From positions 84,553-148,552 of the forward strand of contig CBFCZV010000001.1 of NCBI GenBank assembly GCA_965602855.1: a DNA stretch of 64,000 nt, read 5' to 3'. Both the position numbers and the translations under genes were made by a program. The notes under the pieces were generated by a model. The model did no database searches. It was given only the letters and a program-made list of their open reading frames with translations, and was not told the DNA's origin. This document shows, piece by piece, positions 15,468-25,627 of the stretch. Each line of letters starts with the position of its first letter. Position 1 is the stretch's first letter. Source of the DNA: LH-M37 sp965602855 (lineage in GTDB: Bacteria > Pseudomonadota > Gammaproteobacteria > SZUA-229).

Positions 15468-16967
15468 ATGGCTGAAATTCTTCTCACCGCTCTCAACGCA
15501 CGTTATATACATACAGCCTTTGGCCTACGCTATTTGTACGCCAACCTTGGCGAGTTACAGACACGAGCCAACATAGAAGAATTCACTATTCACCAGCGCC
15601 CGGTCGATATTGCTGAGCAATTATTAGACAAAAAACCAGTGATTATTTGCTTCGGTGTTTACATCTGGAACGTAGAAGAAGTCAGTGAAACCGTTACCCT
15701 GATCAAACAAGTATCACCCGACACCATCATTGTACTGGGCGGTCCTGAAGTCAGTCATCACCCCGATCACCCCAGAATGGTCGAACTGGTTGATTATGTT
15801 GTCGAAGGTGCAGGCGAAATCAGTTTTAGAAAACTTTGTCAGCAACTTCTCTCTGGCAGTAGGCCGCCTGAAAAAATTATTCAGGGTGAAGTGATTGCAC
15901 TTGATGAACTCGAACTACCCTATCAATACTACACAGATGAGGACATTCGTAATCGAATGATTTTTGTCGAGGCCTCAAGGGGCTGCCCCTTTAAATGCGA
16001 GTTCTGTTTATCTGCACTGGATAAAACTTCAAAGCCATTTGAACTGGGAAAATTCCTCGATGAAATGGACAGGCTCCATCAACGAGGCGCAAGAAATTTT
16101 AAATTCATTGATCGAACCTTTAATTTAAAAGTCAGCACCAGTGTTGCCATCATGGAATTTTTCCTGGAGCGCATGAGTGATGATCTGTATTTGCACTTTG
16201 AAGTCGTTCCCGACAACCTGCCTGATAAACTTAAAGACACTATCAAAAAATTTCCCGAACATTCCTTACAGTTTGAAGTTGGCATTCAGAGTTTTGACCC
16301 TGCCATACAGGAATTAATCAGCCGCAAACAGGACAATGGAAAATCCTGTGAGAACCTGTTGTGGTTAAGAGAAGAAACGCAGGCCTATATTCATGCTGAT
16401 TTAATTTTTGGCCTGCCCGGCGACACACTGGAAAATTTTGCCAAAAGCTTTGACCAGTTAGTCACACTCAAACCTCACGAAATTCAGCTCGGTATACTCA
16501 AACGCCTGCGCGGCGCCCCCATCAACCGACACACCGAAATTTACCAGCTTCGTTACAACCCAAAAGCACCCTACAACATACTCAGCACGCGTGATATTGA
16601 TTTCCACACCATGCAAACGATAAATCGTTTCGCCCGCTACTGGGACATGATTGGTAACTCCGGACGATTCAAGAATACTTTACCGCTTATTCTTGGACAA
16701 ACTGCTTTTAATAACTTCCTGCAACTCAGTAACTCACTCTACCATCGCGAAGGCAGCACCTGGAAGATTTCACAGAAACGATTGTTTGCGCTGATATATA
16801 AAATTATGACCGCAGAAATGAACATTGCAGATGAAGAAATTATCACTGCCTTGAAAAAGGATTATGAAAATTCGGGGGAGAAAGGGAGTTTTGATAAAAT
16901 TATGGCACCGGAGGTGCAAGGGTCGAAATCTGGGATTGCTAACAAACGACAGGCGAAACAAATCTAA
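15468..16967 (+). CDS. B12-binding domain radical SAM protein (DUF4080)
   Basis: A 499-residue cobalamin-dependent-type radical SAM protein. Residues 1-130 form a B12-binding-like Rossmann domain (GVYIWNVEEV, VLGGPEVSHHPD). The radical SAM domain follows, with the cluster cysteines C173, C177 and C180 in SRGCPFKCEFC. The C-terminal third is a DUF4080-type domain with LGILKRLRGAPI. Members of this family are abundant in bacteria and their substrates are unknown; methylation or ring chemistry is possible. The last four bases overlap the end of the convergent hyuA. Confidence 0.85.
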   Translation: MAEILLTALNARYIHTAFGLRYLYANLGELQTRANIEEFTIHQRPVDIAEQLLDKKPVIICFGVYIWNVEEVSETVTLIKQVSPDTIIVLGGPEVSHHPDHPRMVELVDYVVEGAGEISFRKLCQQLLSGSRPPEKIIQGEVIALDELELPYQYYTDEDIRNRMIFVEASRGCPFKCEFCLSALDKTSKPFELGKFLDEMDRLHQRGARNFKFIDRTFNLKVSTSVAIMEFFLERMSDDLYLHFEVVPDNLPDKLKDTIKKFPEHSLQFEVGIQSFDPAIQELISRKQDNGKSCENLLWLREETQAYIHADLIFGLPGDTLENFAKSFDQLVTLKPHEIQLGILKRLRGAPINRHTEIYQLRYNPKAPYNILSTRDIDFHTMQTINRFARYWDMIGNSGRFKNTLPLILGQTAFNNFLQLSNSLYHREGSTWKISQKRLFALIYKIMTAEMNIADEEIITALKKDYENSGEKGSFDKIMAPEVQGSKSGIANKRQAKQI

Positions 16968-18949
16968 GTTCTAATCAACATAAAATTACCAACCCCATCA
17001 ACCTCTGCACTCCAGCCTTCATCTAGCCACGTAGTAGAAGTCGTTTCAACAATCAACGCTGGCCCCTGAATACACTGGCCAATTTGTAACTGCTGTCTTT
17101 TATATACTGAAACCATTTGCTCAATACCTACTACTTCTACCTGCTCAATCTTGTGCTGTGGTTCAGCCTGCCATTTGGGTAATTTAAAATCTGGCTTTTC
17201 ACCATTTAATTGCACACGCAGATTAACCAGCTCAACCTGCACTGTCAGTTGATGACCATAAGTTTTTTCATGCGCCTGATGAAAAGCCTGCTCAAGATTA
17301 AGCAAACTATCATTACTCTGCCATGACAGATTGAGCGGGTGGCTCTGTCCTTTGTAACGGCAATCAACGCTGTAATGCGCGCTAATTTTTTGATCTCTCA
17401 CCAGTTCACGCAATTCCTTTTCAGCGACCTGCTTTATTTGATCAAAGCCCAGCTGCAACATTTGTTCATCACAATCTTGCAAACATTGATTGATGGTACG
17501 TGAACGTTCACGCGAAGGCTCTGCCGCCAGCATACCCAGGGCCGATAACACGCCTGCATTCACCGGCACCAGCGCACGCTTCATTTCCAGCGCGTCGGCC
17601 AGTGCACAAACGTGCAAACCACCGGCACCACCAAAAGAAACCAGGGTGTAATCTTTGGGATCTTCGCCACGCTGCACCGACATCACCCGCAGGGCGCGCA
17701 CCATGTGATCATTCACCACATCAATAATACCTTTGGCTGCCTGCTCGATACTCATGCCCAATTTATCGGTCAGTGTTTTTACCGCAGCACTGGCAGCGGC
17801 TTTATCCAGACGCATGTCGCCACCCAGAAAAGCCTCGGGCAATAATCGACCGAGTACCACATTGGCATCGGTTACCGTTGGCAGCACACCACCATTACCA
17901 TAGCAGGCAGGCCCCGGTGCAGCACCCGCGGATTTCGGCCCGACCAATAACATGCCACCCGCATCAGCTGCAGCGATGGAGCCACCACCGGCACCGATGG
18001 TATGCATATCAACCATGGGCACAGACACCGGATAACCACCAATTTTTGATTCACTGGTGAGGCCAATCTCCTTATCGATGATCGAAACATCAGTAGAGGT
18101 ACCGCCCATATCAAAGGTCAGCAATCGATCGCAATTAAACTGATGATAATCAGACTGCGCCGCAACAAACTGCGCTCCCTTCAAGCCGCCCGCAGGCCCG
18201 GATAATAATAAATGCACTGGGTAACGACCTGCATGTTCGACACTGGCGGTGCCAGCCGAACTTTGCATGATTGATAATCGACAGGACTTTAGCTGTTGCT
18301 GTAGCCGTTGCAAATAACCCTGCATCAAAGGCCCAACGCTGGCATTGAGTGTGGTTGTTATGCCGCGTTCATATTCTTTATATTCGGGTAGAACATCTGA
18401 AGAACGACTGACGAAGATATTTTCAGGAATGATCGACTCAATCCTTTTTTCTTCGGCATCATCGAGAAATGAAAACAGCAGGTTAATCGCCACTGCCTCT
18501 GGCGCCAGTACTTCGAGCTGCTTTTGCAGCGCCTGCAAATCGGACTCATCGAGCTGCGCCAGTGGCTTACCCTGTGCATTCAATCGTGAATTTACTTCCA
18601 GACAATATTCAGCTGGAATCAGCGGCGGCTTTTTGATCGGCGTGAGATTATAAAGCTCTTCACGCGCCTGCCGGCCAATACTCAACACATCCGCCAGCCC
18701 GGTATTGGTGATATAAGCGGTGCGCACACCCTTGCCTTCCAGCACCGCATTGGTGGCCACGGTAGAACCATGCACCAGCACCAGATCGCTGGTATCAATA
18801 ACCAGTTCTTTTATACCCTGAAGAATAGCCCGGTCTGGCGCATCCGGGGTCGACAGCACTTTATGCAATCGAACAGATAACAGATCATCATCGTAAAGCA
18901 AAAAATCGGTGAATGTGCCACCAGTATCGACACCCAAAAACATAGTCAT
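16964..18949 (-). CDS. Hydantoinase/5-oxoprolinase family protein, A-type subunit
   Basis: A 661-residue HyuA-family protein with an actin-like ATPase fold. Motifs are GVDTGGTFTDFLLYD at the N-terminus, VHGSTVATNAVLEGKG, LTFDMGGTSTDVS and YTLVSFGGAGGLHVCALA. Such subunits open lactam or hydantoin rings (N-methylhydantoin, 5-oxoproline) or carboxylate ketones with ATP, normally with a HyuB partner. No B subunit lies beside it here, so either it works alone, pairs with a gene elsewhere, or has another substrate. It stands alone, convergent with the radical SAM gene and divergent from the ABC operon. Confidence 0.85.
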   Translation of the reverse strand: MTMFLGVDTGGTFTDFLLYDDDLLSVRLHKVLSTPDAPDRAILQGIKELVIDTSDLVLVHGSTVATNAVLEGKGVRTAYITNTGLADVLSIGRQAREELYNLTPIKKPPLIPAEYCLEVNSRLNAQGKPLAQLDESDLQALQKQLEVLAPEAVAINLLFSFLDDAEEKRIESIIPENIFVSRSSDVLPEYKEYERGITTTLNASVGPLMQGYLQRLQQQLKSCRLSIMQSSAGTASVEHAGRYPVHLLLSGPAGGLKGAQFVAAQSDYHQFNCDRLLTFDMGGTSTDVSIIDKEIGLTSESKIGGYPVSVPMVDMHTIGAGGGSIAAADAGGMLLVGPKSAGAAPGPACYGNGGVLPTVTDANVVLGRLLPEAFLGGDMRLDKAAASAAVKTLTDKLGMSIEQAAKGIIDVVNDHMVRALRVMSVQRGEDPKDYTLVSFGGAGGLHVCALADALEMKRALVPVNAGVLSALGMLAAEPSRERSRTINQCLQDCDEQMLQLGFDQIKQVAEKELRELVRDQKISAHYSVDCRYKGQSHPLNLSWQSNDSLLNLEQAFHQAHEKTYGHQLTVQVELVNLRVQLNGEKPDFKLPKWQAEPQHKIEQVEVVGIEQMVSVYKRQQLQIGQCIQGPALIVETTSTTWLDEGWSAEVDGVGNFMLIRT

Positions 18950-19072
18950 ACGGGCATTTTACAGTAGATATTGATGCAATCCAGCACGCATTCATCACCT
19001 CTATGATAAAGTGCCCTCATCATAATAAATTTTACTTGCAAGCCGCTTTAAATCGGGAATAATAGCAACGCT

Positions 19073-20011
19073 ATGTCACTCATTACTGTTAACAACCTTG
19101 TTCGCTATTACGGCAACCATCGTGCCGTAGATGATATTAGTTTCACCCTGAACAAAGGCGATATTCTTGGCTTTCTCGGCCCTAATGGTGCGGGCAAATC
19201 CACCACCATGAAAATGCTGAGCGGTAATCTTGCGCCCAGTGAGGGTGAAATCCACATCAACGGCGTGGACTTACTTGACCACCCCAAACAGGCCAAGACC
19301 AATATCGGTTATCTGCCAGAGCAACCACCACTTTATAAAGAAATGACGGTGGACGAATACCTTGCTTACTGCGCGCGATTACATCGTATAGAAAGATACA
19401 AAGTTCTGAGTGCTATTGAGCAGGCAAAAGAACGCTGCGGTTTAATGGCCTCTGGTCAGCGTTTAATTGCAAACCTGTCCAAAGGCTATCAACAACGCGT
19501 CGGCATTGCTCAGGCCATCATCCATTCACCTAAAATTATCATTCTGGATGAACCTACTGTTGGCCTTGATCCTAACCAGATTCGTGAAATTCGTGATTTA
19601 ATTATTACCCTGGGCACAGACCATGGAATTATTTTATGCACCCACATACTACCCGAGGTAGAAGCAGTGTGTAATCGTGTGCAAATTATTAACGAGGGAA
19701 AGTTTGTCTATGAATCTAATATGAAAGACTTATCATTCGATAATTCAAAAGGCCTGCACGAAATCACTCTATTGCACCCACCCATTATTAATGAACTCTA
19801 TGAGGTAGCAGAAATTAACAAAGTTGAGCAACTAAGCCCAAACACTTTTATTGTTCACACCACAAATAGAACTCCCGAAGATATTGTTAACGCAACGGTT
19901 GCAAATAACTGGGGGCTGATCAAATTAGTGCCTTATCAAAATACACTGGAACATGTTTTTGTTAAATTTACTCTAGGCGATGAAGAGAAAAACAGGAGGG
20001 CAAAATTATGA
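19073..20011 (+). CDS. ABC transporter ATPase, GldA-like
   Basis: A 312-residue ABC ATPase. Walker A is GPNGAGKSTT, the signature is LSKGYQQRVGIAQ and Walker B is IIILDEPTVGLD. The C-terminal 90 residues are the extension seen in GldA-type subunits. In Bacteroidetes GldA-GldF-GldG supports gliding, but homologues are widespread in non-gliding bacteria as an uncharacterised export or surface-assembly transporter. It overlaps the permease gene by four bases (ATGA) and starts a four-gene operon. Confidence 0.92.
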   Translation: MSLITVNNLVRYYGNHRAVDDISFTLNKGDILGFLGPNGAGKSTTMKMLSGNLAPSEGEIHINGVDLLDHPKQAKTNIGYLPEQPPLYKEMTVDEYLAYCARLHRIERYKVLSAIEQAKERCGLMASGQRLIANLSKGYQQRVGIAQAIIHSPKIIILDEPTVGLDPNQIREIRDLIITLGTDHGIILCTHILPEVEAVCNRVQIINEGKFVYESNMKDLSFDNSKGLHEITLLHPPIINELYEVAEINKVEQLSPNTFIVHTTNRTPEDIVNATVANNWGLIKLVPYQNTLEHVFVKFTLGDEEKNRRAKL

Positions 20012-20757
20012 TTTTAAATATCGCCCGACGCGAATTACGTAGCATGTTTTTATCGCCACTGGCGTGGACAGTGCTGGCTGTATCACAACTAATTTTATGC
20101 TGGATATTTTTTTCCCAGATCGATATGTTCTTTTCCATTCAGAAGGAACTCACCTCTTTACCCAATGCCCCCGGCGTCATCGATTTAGTAGCAGCACCAA
20201 TGCTGGAAGTTGCCAGCGTAATGTTACTGATGATTTCGCCGTTACTGACCATGCGTTTAATCAGCGAAGAACGTCGCAACGGAACACTGACACTTTTGCT
20301 TTCTTCTCCCATCAGCATTACTGAAATTGTACTTGGCAAATTTTTTGGCATCACTCTGTTTTATATTATCCTTATCGGTATGATCAGCTTAATGCCATTA
20401 TCGCTAATGATGGGCACAGAGCTCGATCTTGGCAAGCTAGCTTCAGGACTGATGGGGCTACTATTATTATTATGCGCTTTTGCTGCAGCCGGTTTATATT
20501 TATCATCACTGACTGAAAACCCGGTGGTCGCAGCCATTAGCACCTTTGGCTTATTACTATTGCTGTGGATGCTGGGTCGTACTGGTGATGTTGGCAGTAC
20601 AGATACCGTCTTCACTTACCTTTCACTGACTCACCACCTTGCACCATTACTACGCGGCATCGTAAGCAGTGTAGACTTGGCCTATTTCGCCCTCTTTATT
20701 ATCACCTTTCTGCTACTCACCATCCGCCAGATGGATGCAGAACGTTTACAGGGTTAA
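20008..20757 (+). CDS. ABC transporter permease, GldF-like (ABC-2 type)
   Basis: A 249-residue integral membrane protein with six hydrophobic segments. The N-terminus NIARRELRSMFLSPLAWTVL and the loop RLISEERRNGTLTLLLSSPI are characteristic of GldF and other ABC-2 permeases. It is translationally coupled to the ATPase and followed by the GldG-like gene. The transported substrate is unknown. Confidence 0.9.
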   Translation: MILNIARRELRSMFLSPLAWTVLAVSQLILCWIFFSQIDMFFSIQKELTSLPNAPGVIDLVAAPMLEVASVMLLMISPLLTMRLISEERRNGTLTLLLSSPISITEIVLGKFFGITLFYIILIGMISLMPLSLMMGTELDLGKLASGLMGLLLLLCAFAAAGLYLSSLTENPVVAAISTFGLLLLLWMLGRTGDVGSTDTVFTYLSLTHHLAPLLRGIVSSVDLAYFALFIITFLLLTIRQMDAERLQG

Positions 20758-20772
20758 GGGGCAGCAACGCAT

Positions 20773-22158
20773 ATGAAAACCTCAAAAAATATTCGACGAC
20801 AGTTACAGATACAAAAAATTGTTTTCATTATCCTGCTGCTATGTGTTGTCGGCCTGCTTGCCTGGGTCAGCCAGAAATACCGCGTACAGTACGACTTAAC
20901 AGCAGGCCAACGTAATACAATTTCACAAAGCAGCATTGATTTATTACAGAGCATGGAAGAACCTGTACTGGTTAACGTTTATATCCAGGATGACCCCACC
21001 TTGAGAACAGCCATTGAGGAAATACTCAACCGCTATAAACGAGAAAAAAATAATTTTAGTTTCAAACTCATTAATCCTGATATCGATATTGAGTTAGCAC
21101 AACTGGATAAGGTAACAAGATACGGACAGATCGCTATAAAATATCAGGGGCGCAGTGAAATCATTTCTTCATTGGGCGAAGGCACGATTAGTAGCGCTCT
21201 GCAACGATTAAGTTATAGCGGTGATCGCTCACTGGTATTCATCGAAGGTCATGGCGAGCGCAAACCTTCAGGCACAGAAAACACTGATTACAGTCAATTT
21301 GCCACCAAACTTACGAGCAAGGGCATTATCAGTAGCGTTCATCATTTATTAAAAGCACCTTTACCCAGTGACACAGACATACTGGTGGTCGCCTCCCCAG
21401 AAAAACCATTTTTAAAAGGTGAGCTTGAACACATCAAAAAATATATTGAGCAAGGCGGCAATCTATTGTGGATGATGGACCCCGGATCTCGCAGCAGCAA
21501 ACTCAACGGTCTAAATGAGATCGCCAGCTTACTGGATATAAAATTCATAGACGGAATCGTTGTTGATAACAATACCAACCTACGCAAGACACTGGGCATT
21601 CAGCACCCCGCGATGATCCCCGTGCTGGATTATCATGCACACGCTATTACAAAAAACCTCAACTACAACACCTTGTTCCCCATCAGCCGTGGCATTGAAA
21701 TTAAAGCCAGTGTCGAGTGGCAGAGCACGATCATTGCTCAATCACTGGCAAAAAGCTGGTCCGAATCAAAAGATCTTGTTAGTAATCTCGTATTTAATTC
21801 TACCTCAGGTGATATCAAAGGCCCCTTACCTATCGTAGTCGCACTGGAACGCACACTTAGCAGCGACAAGGCCGTGCCCAGCAAAGCCTCCCAACGAATC
21901 ATCATTACTGGTGACAGTGATTTCATTTCTAACAGTTATATCGGTATTGGCGCTAACCTGACACTCGGAACAAATATTATCGATTGGCTCAGTGGTGACG
22001 ATGATCTAATTGCCATCGAAATCAAAAACGCACCCGATACAAAACTACAACTTGATGACACACAAATACTTATCATCGGTGTTGGCTTCTTTGTTGCCTT
22101 ACCCGCCAGTCTATTATTTATCGGGCTATTTATCTGGTTCAGACGCCGCAAGCGTTAG
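20773..22158 (+). CDS. GldG-like ABC transporter auxiliary protein
   Basis: A 461-residue protein with one membrane helix at each end (residues about 15-38 and 430-455) and a large extracytoplasmic domain between. The start, after a basic segment, reads YRVQYDLTAGQRNTIS, and the middle has SLVFIEGHGERKPSG and GGNLLWMMDPG, typical of the GldG/Mac-type uncharacterised ABC component (a ThuA- or IFT52-like fold). It is the third gene of the operon. Its function with GldA/GldF-like partners has not been defined outside gliding bacteria. Confidence 0.88.
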   Translation: MKTSKNIRRQLQIQKIVFIILLLCVVGLLAWVSQKYRVQYDLTAGQRNTISQSSIDLLQSMEEPVLVNVYIQDDPTLRTAIEEILNRYKREKNNFSFKLINPDIDIELAQLDKVTRYGQIAIKYQGRSEIISSLGEGTISSALQRLSYSGDRSLVFIEGHGERKPSGTENTDYSQFATKLTSKGIISSVHHLLKAPLPSDTDILVVASPEKPFLKGELEHIKKYIEQGGNLLWMMDPGSRSSKLNGLNEIASLLDIKFIDGIVVDNNTNLRKTLGIQHPAMIPVLDYHAHAITKNLNYNTLFPISRGIEIKASVEWQSTIIAQSLAKSWSESKDLVSNLVFNSTSGDIKGPLPIVVALERTLSSDKAVPSKASQRIIITGDSDFISNSYIGIGANLTLGTNIIDWLSGDDDLIAIEIKNAPDTKLQLDDTQILIIGVGFFVALPASLLFIGLFIWFRRRKR

Positions 22159-22166
22159 TCAAGATA

Positions 22167-23063
22167 ATGCACTCACGCCTGATCACCAATTTATTTTTGC
22201 TAATACTCGTCGTTGGTCTGGGTACATTTTTATTTATCAATGAAGAAGATCAAAATATCATAAAAAAACTCAGCGCTATTTCTGCTGAGAGCATCGATCA
22301 AATCACCATTCATCACAAACAACGTGAAATAATTCTGAAAAAATCAGACCAGCAATGGCAGATGATAAAACCTGTTGCAATTGCTGCTAATCAGTTCCGC
22401 ATCAAAACATTGCTCAATTTACTCAGCACAGGCAGCCATGCTCAATACCCTACGGGCAGTCTTGAACTTGAGAAATATGGCCTCGAACAGTCAGAAACAT
22501 ATGTCATATTCAATAACACTAAAATCAACTTTGGTATCATAAACCCACTCAATAACTTGCGTTACGTAATACTTAACAGCCAGCTTCACTTAACCGACGA
22601 TTATTATTTTCCTCTTGTAAGTTCACAAATTGGCACGCTAATCGCCCGTGAATTATTGCCAGCCGACACAAAGATCAAGAAACTTGTTCTACCTGAACAT
22701 ATTCTGACTCGTGATGAAAACAATCTCTGGACAAGCACCGATGAAATTTCCAGCGATGCCATTACAGAAGCTGTCTATCAATGGACACACAAGCAGGCAT
22801 TTGCAGTACATGATTATATGGAACGTGAATCACTCGGTGAGATTCAGGTGTATATTGAAAGCAGCAAAGCCCCCATCACTTTCAATATCACCGATGTCGA
22901 TCCCTGGCTGATAATCGCACGCCCTGAAGTCAAATTAGAATATCACTTTAATATTGAAGATTATGATACTTTGTTGAGACCGGGCGTATCTAAGCCGTCA
23001 CTCCCAGAAGAATCACTTCAGGTATCACCCGATGAATTCATGAATGCTATTCAGTCACAGTAG
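22167..23063 (+). CDS. DUF4340 domain-containing protein
   Basis: A 298-residue protein with an N-terminal membrane anchor (LITNLFLLILVVGLGTFLFI) and a periplasmic domain matching DUF4340: DQITIHHKQREIILKKSDQQWQ, FRIKTLLNLLS, and LEKYGLEQ. DUF4340 proteins are regular companions of GldG-like genes. Only 8 bp separate it from the GldG-like gene, so it is probably the fourth component of the same envelope complex. No enzymatic motif is visible. Confidence 0.85.
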   Translation: MHSRLITNLFLLILVVGLGTFLFINEEDQNIIKKLSAISAESIDQITIHHKQREIILKKSDQQWQMIKPVAIAANQFRIKTLLNLLSTGSHAQYPTGSLELEKYGLEQSETYVIFNNTKINFGIINPLNNLRYVILNSQLHLTDDYYFPLVSSQIGTLIARELLPADTKIKKLVLPEHILTRDENNLWTSTDEISSDAITEAVYQWTHKQAFAVHDYMERESLGEIQVYIESSKAPITFNITDVDPWLIIARPEVKLEYHFNIEDYDTLLRPGVSKPSLPEESLQVSPDEFMNAIQSQ

Positions 23064-23080
23064 CGATATTTCAAAACCCT

Positions 23081-23899
23081 ATGCCTGAATTACCTGAAGT
23101 TGAAACCAGTCGTCGTGGTATAGAACCCCACATTCTCAACAAGAAAATAAAAGATGTCATCATCAGACAGCATAAACTACGATGGCCAATTCCTAAATCA
23201 CTACCTGCCAAAATAACTAGCCACAAACTTACCCAGGTGGATCGTCGTGGAAAATATTTACTACTCGACTTTGACCACGCCGGCACAGTCATTATTCATC
23301 TCGGCATGTCAGGCAGCTTAAGAATTTGCACACCCTCAACACCAGCAGAGAAGCACGACCACATAGATTTTATCTTCAGCAATAGAAAAGCATTGCGCCT
23401 GACCGACCCAAGAAAATTCGGCTGCGTGTTATGGACAAATCAACCCATTGAGAAACACAAACTAATCAGCAAACTTGGTCCTGAACCACTAACGGATGAA
23501 TTTAACGCTGATTATTTATACACACAATCACGCAAGCGTAATTGCTCAATCAAAACATTCATTATGAACAGCCACATCGTGGTTGGTGTCGGCAATATCT
23601 ACGCCAGTGAATCTTTATTTATGGCCGGCATCAATCCCATTCGTAAGGCAGGAAGCTTATCTAAACCCCGTTGTGAAAAACTGGTCATTGCCATTAAGAA
23701 AATACTCAATGCCGCCATTAAACAGGGCGGCACTACTTTGCGTGATTTTACACGCGAAGATGGTCAACCAGGTTATTTCGCACAAAAATTACAAGTTTAT
23801 GGCCGTGCTGATCAAGCCTGCCCACTGTGTGGAAAAAAGATCAAACAAATCAGCCAGCAAAATCGGTCAACTTTTTACTGCACTACCTGCCAAAAATAA
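23081..23899 (+). CDS. mutM: Formamidopyrimidine-DNA glycosylase
   Basis: A 272-residue Fpg that removes 8-oxoguanine and other oxidised purines and cuts the abasic site. The catalytic N-terminal proline and glutamate are in MPELPEVE. The beta-elimination lysine is in DRRGKYLLLDF, and the DNA-wedge region is TDPRKFGCVLW. The C-terminal zinc finger has CPLC and CTTC pairs. It follows the DUF4340 gene by 17 bp but is functionally unrelated to it. Confidence 0.97.
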   Translation: MPELPEVETSRRGIEPHILNKKIKDVIIRQHKLRWPIPKSLPAKITSHKLTQVDRRGKYLLLDFDHAGTVIIHLGMSGSLRICTPSTPAEKHDHIDFIFSNRKALRLTDPRKFGCVLWTNQPIEKHKLISKLGPEPLTDEFNADYLYTQSRKRNCSIKTFIMNSHIVVGVGNIYASESLFMAGINPIRKAGSLSKPRCEKLVIAIKKILNAAIKQGGTTLRDFTREDGQPGYFAQKLQVYGRADQACPLCGKKIKQISQQNRSTFYCTTCQK

Positions 23900-23926
23900 T
23901 TTTTTTCTCTGTTACTATTAAGAACA

Positions 23927-25447
23927 ATGAAAAAACCTAATTTCACAACAAAAAACACTGGCTTCTGGTTGGGTATAGTTTTATTTTTACTTCTTCTATG
24001 GCTGCCAGTATTTCAAAGTACAGCGATACAAAACATGTCAGCCATTGCCGCGCTGATGATAATCTGGTGGATTACTGAAGCACTACCACTAGCAGCCACA
24101 GCCTTATTACCACTGGTTTTATTTCCACTATTAGGTATTACCTCAGGCAAAGAAGTTGCTTCTGTTTACATGAACTCCACCATCTTCCTGTTCATTGGTG
24201 GCTTTGTACTGGCGCTCTCAATGCAGCGCTGGGATTTACACACACGTATCGCACTACGTATTATTAGCTGGTTCCAGGGCAGCGCTCGTTTAATGGTGCT
24301 TGGTTTTATGCTGACGGGCGCGGGTCTGTCAATGTGGATTTCTAATACTGCAACCGCCACCATGCTATTACCCATTGGCCTTGCTGTTTATGCACGCACT
24401 TCAGATCAACTTGATAAAAATGATCGTCAGGCTTTGTTAACATCCCTGATGCTCGGCATTGCCTATGCGTGCTCAATCGGCGGTGCTGGCACCCTGATTG
24501 GCACACCTCCCAATATGGCGATGCAACGGATTTTTGAAATCACCTTCCCGTCGGCACCAGAAATAACCTTTGCACAATGGTTGATATTTGCCTTACCTAT
24601 TTCGGTCTGCATGTTGTTCACCACCTGGTACGTTGTTACTTCACGTTATACAGGGAAACACTTCCCTTCATTGACCAATACGGGAGATGTGATTGAGGCA
24701 AAACGGAAACCAATGTCATTCGAAGAGAAAATGGTCGCCAGTGTTTTCACAGCAACAGCTTTCTGCTGGATATTCAGGAACGACATTGTCATTGGTGATT
24801 TCAGCATTCCAGGCTGGTCACGCCTGCTTGAACACGCCAGCCTGATCAACGACGGTACGGTTGCGATCGCATCTGCCCTGCTTCTGTTCGCTATTCCGAC
24901 AAAAAACAAAGCACAATTTAAAAAAATCGCAGACGTCGATACCATCAGTGAACTACCCTGGAAAATTGTTTTATTATTTGGTGGCGGTTTTGCTCTGGCC
25001 AAAGGTTTTACTGCCAGCGGGCTATCAGAATTTATCGGTCAGCAGTTTATTGGTTTGCAAGATGCTGATGTTTTTTCAATGATTGCCGCGCTCTCCGCCA
25101 TGGTTGTGTTTCTTACTGAAGTCACCTCCAACACAGCTACTGCAGAAATGTTATTGCCACTGGTCGCATCCATTGCCCAAGCGATTGAACTCAACCCCTT
25201 ACTGTTAATGTTACCTGTGACCTTATCCGCCTCGATGGCATTTATGATGCCAGTGGCGACACCACCCAACGCGATTGTTTTTGCATCGGGTCATTTAAAA
25301 ATTGGTGATATGGTCAAAACCGGCATCATCATTAATCTGATAGCCATCAGCATGATCACACTGATAACTTACTTTTGGGGTATGCATGTTTTTTCTATTG
25401 ATCCTGGAATTATTCCTGAATGGGCAAATAACTCAGCTAGAAACTAA
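23927..25447 (+). CDS. DASS/SLC13-family anion:sodium symporter
   Basis: A 506-residue polytopic membrane protein of the divalent anion:sodium symporter family, which imports dicarboxylates, sulfate or phosphate. Both inverted-repeat SNT motifs are present: ISNTATATMLLP near residue 142 and TSNTATAEMLLP near residue 405. Other hallmarks are MIIWWITEALPLAATALLPL and GTPPNMAM. The substrate (for example succinate versus sulfate) cannot be fixed from sequence. It is 27 bp after mutM. Confidence 0.92.
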   Translation: MKKPNFTTKNTGFWLGIVLFLLLLWLPVFQSTAIQNMSAIAALMIIWWITEALPLAATALLPLVLFPLLGITSGKEVASVYMNSTIFLFIGGFVLALSMQRWDLHTRIALRIISWFQGSARLMVLGFMLTGAGLSMWISNTATATMLLPIGLAVYARTSDQLDKNDRQALLTSLMLGIAYACSIGGAGTLIGTPPNMAMQRIFEITFPSAPEITFAQWLIFALPISVCMLFTTWYVVTSRYTGKHFPSLTNTGDVIEAKRKPMSFEEKMVASVFTATAFCWIFRNDIVIGDFSIPGWSRLLEHASLINDGTVAIASALLLFAIPTKNKAQFKKIADVDTISELPWKIVLLFGGGFALAKGFTASGLSEFIGQQFIGLQDADVFSMIAALSAMVVFLTEVTSNTATAEMLLPLVASIAQAIELNPLLLMLPVTLSASMAFMMPVATPPNAIVFASGHLKIGDMVKTGIIINLIAISMITLITYFWGMHVFSIDPGIIPEWANNSARN

Positions 25448-25627
25448 ACACCAGCGGCACTTTTCCATGGTGAAGTCCCTGCTTCCTTTGCAACTACCTG
25501 AGCACTTAGCATGAGCAAGCATATAAACTGGATTAATTTTAGCTTTGTAATCATTCTATTTCTTCAGCCACTTTTTAAAATTTTGTACTACAATTTGTAA
25601 TGATTTTCGCATAAATTAAGCAGAACT

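Noticed and set aside
25448..25627. Small gene or riboswitch between the DASS transporter and the PilZ gene
   Set aside because: No frame with a start signal and no convincing structure could be seen in these 180 bp.
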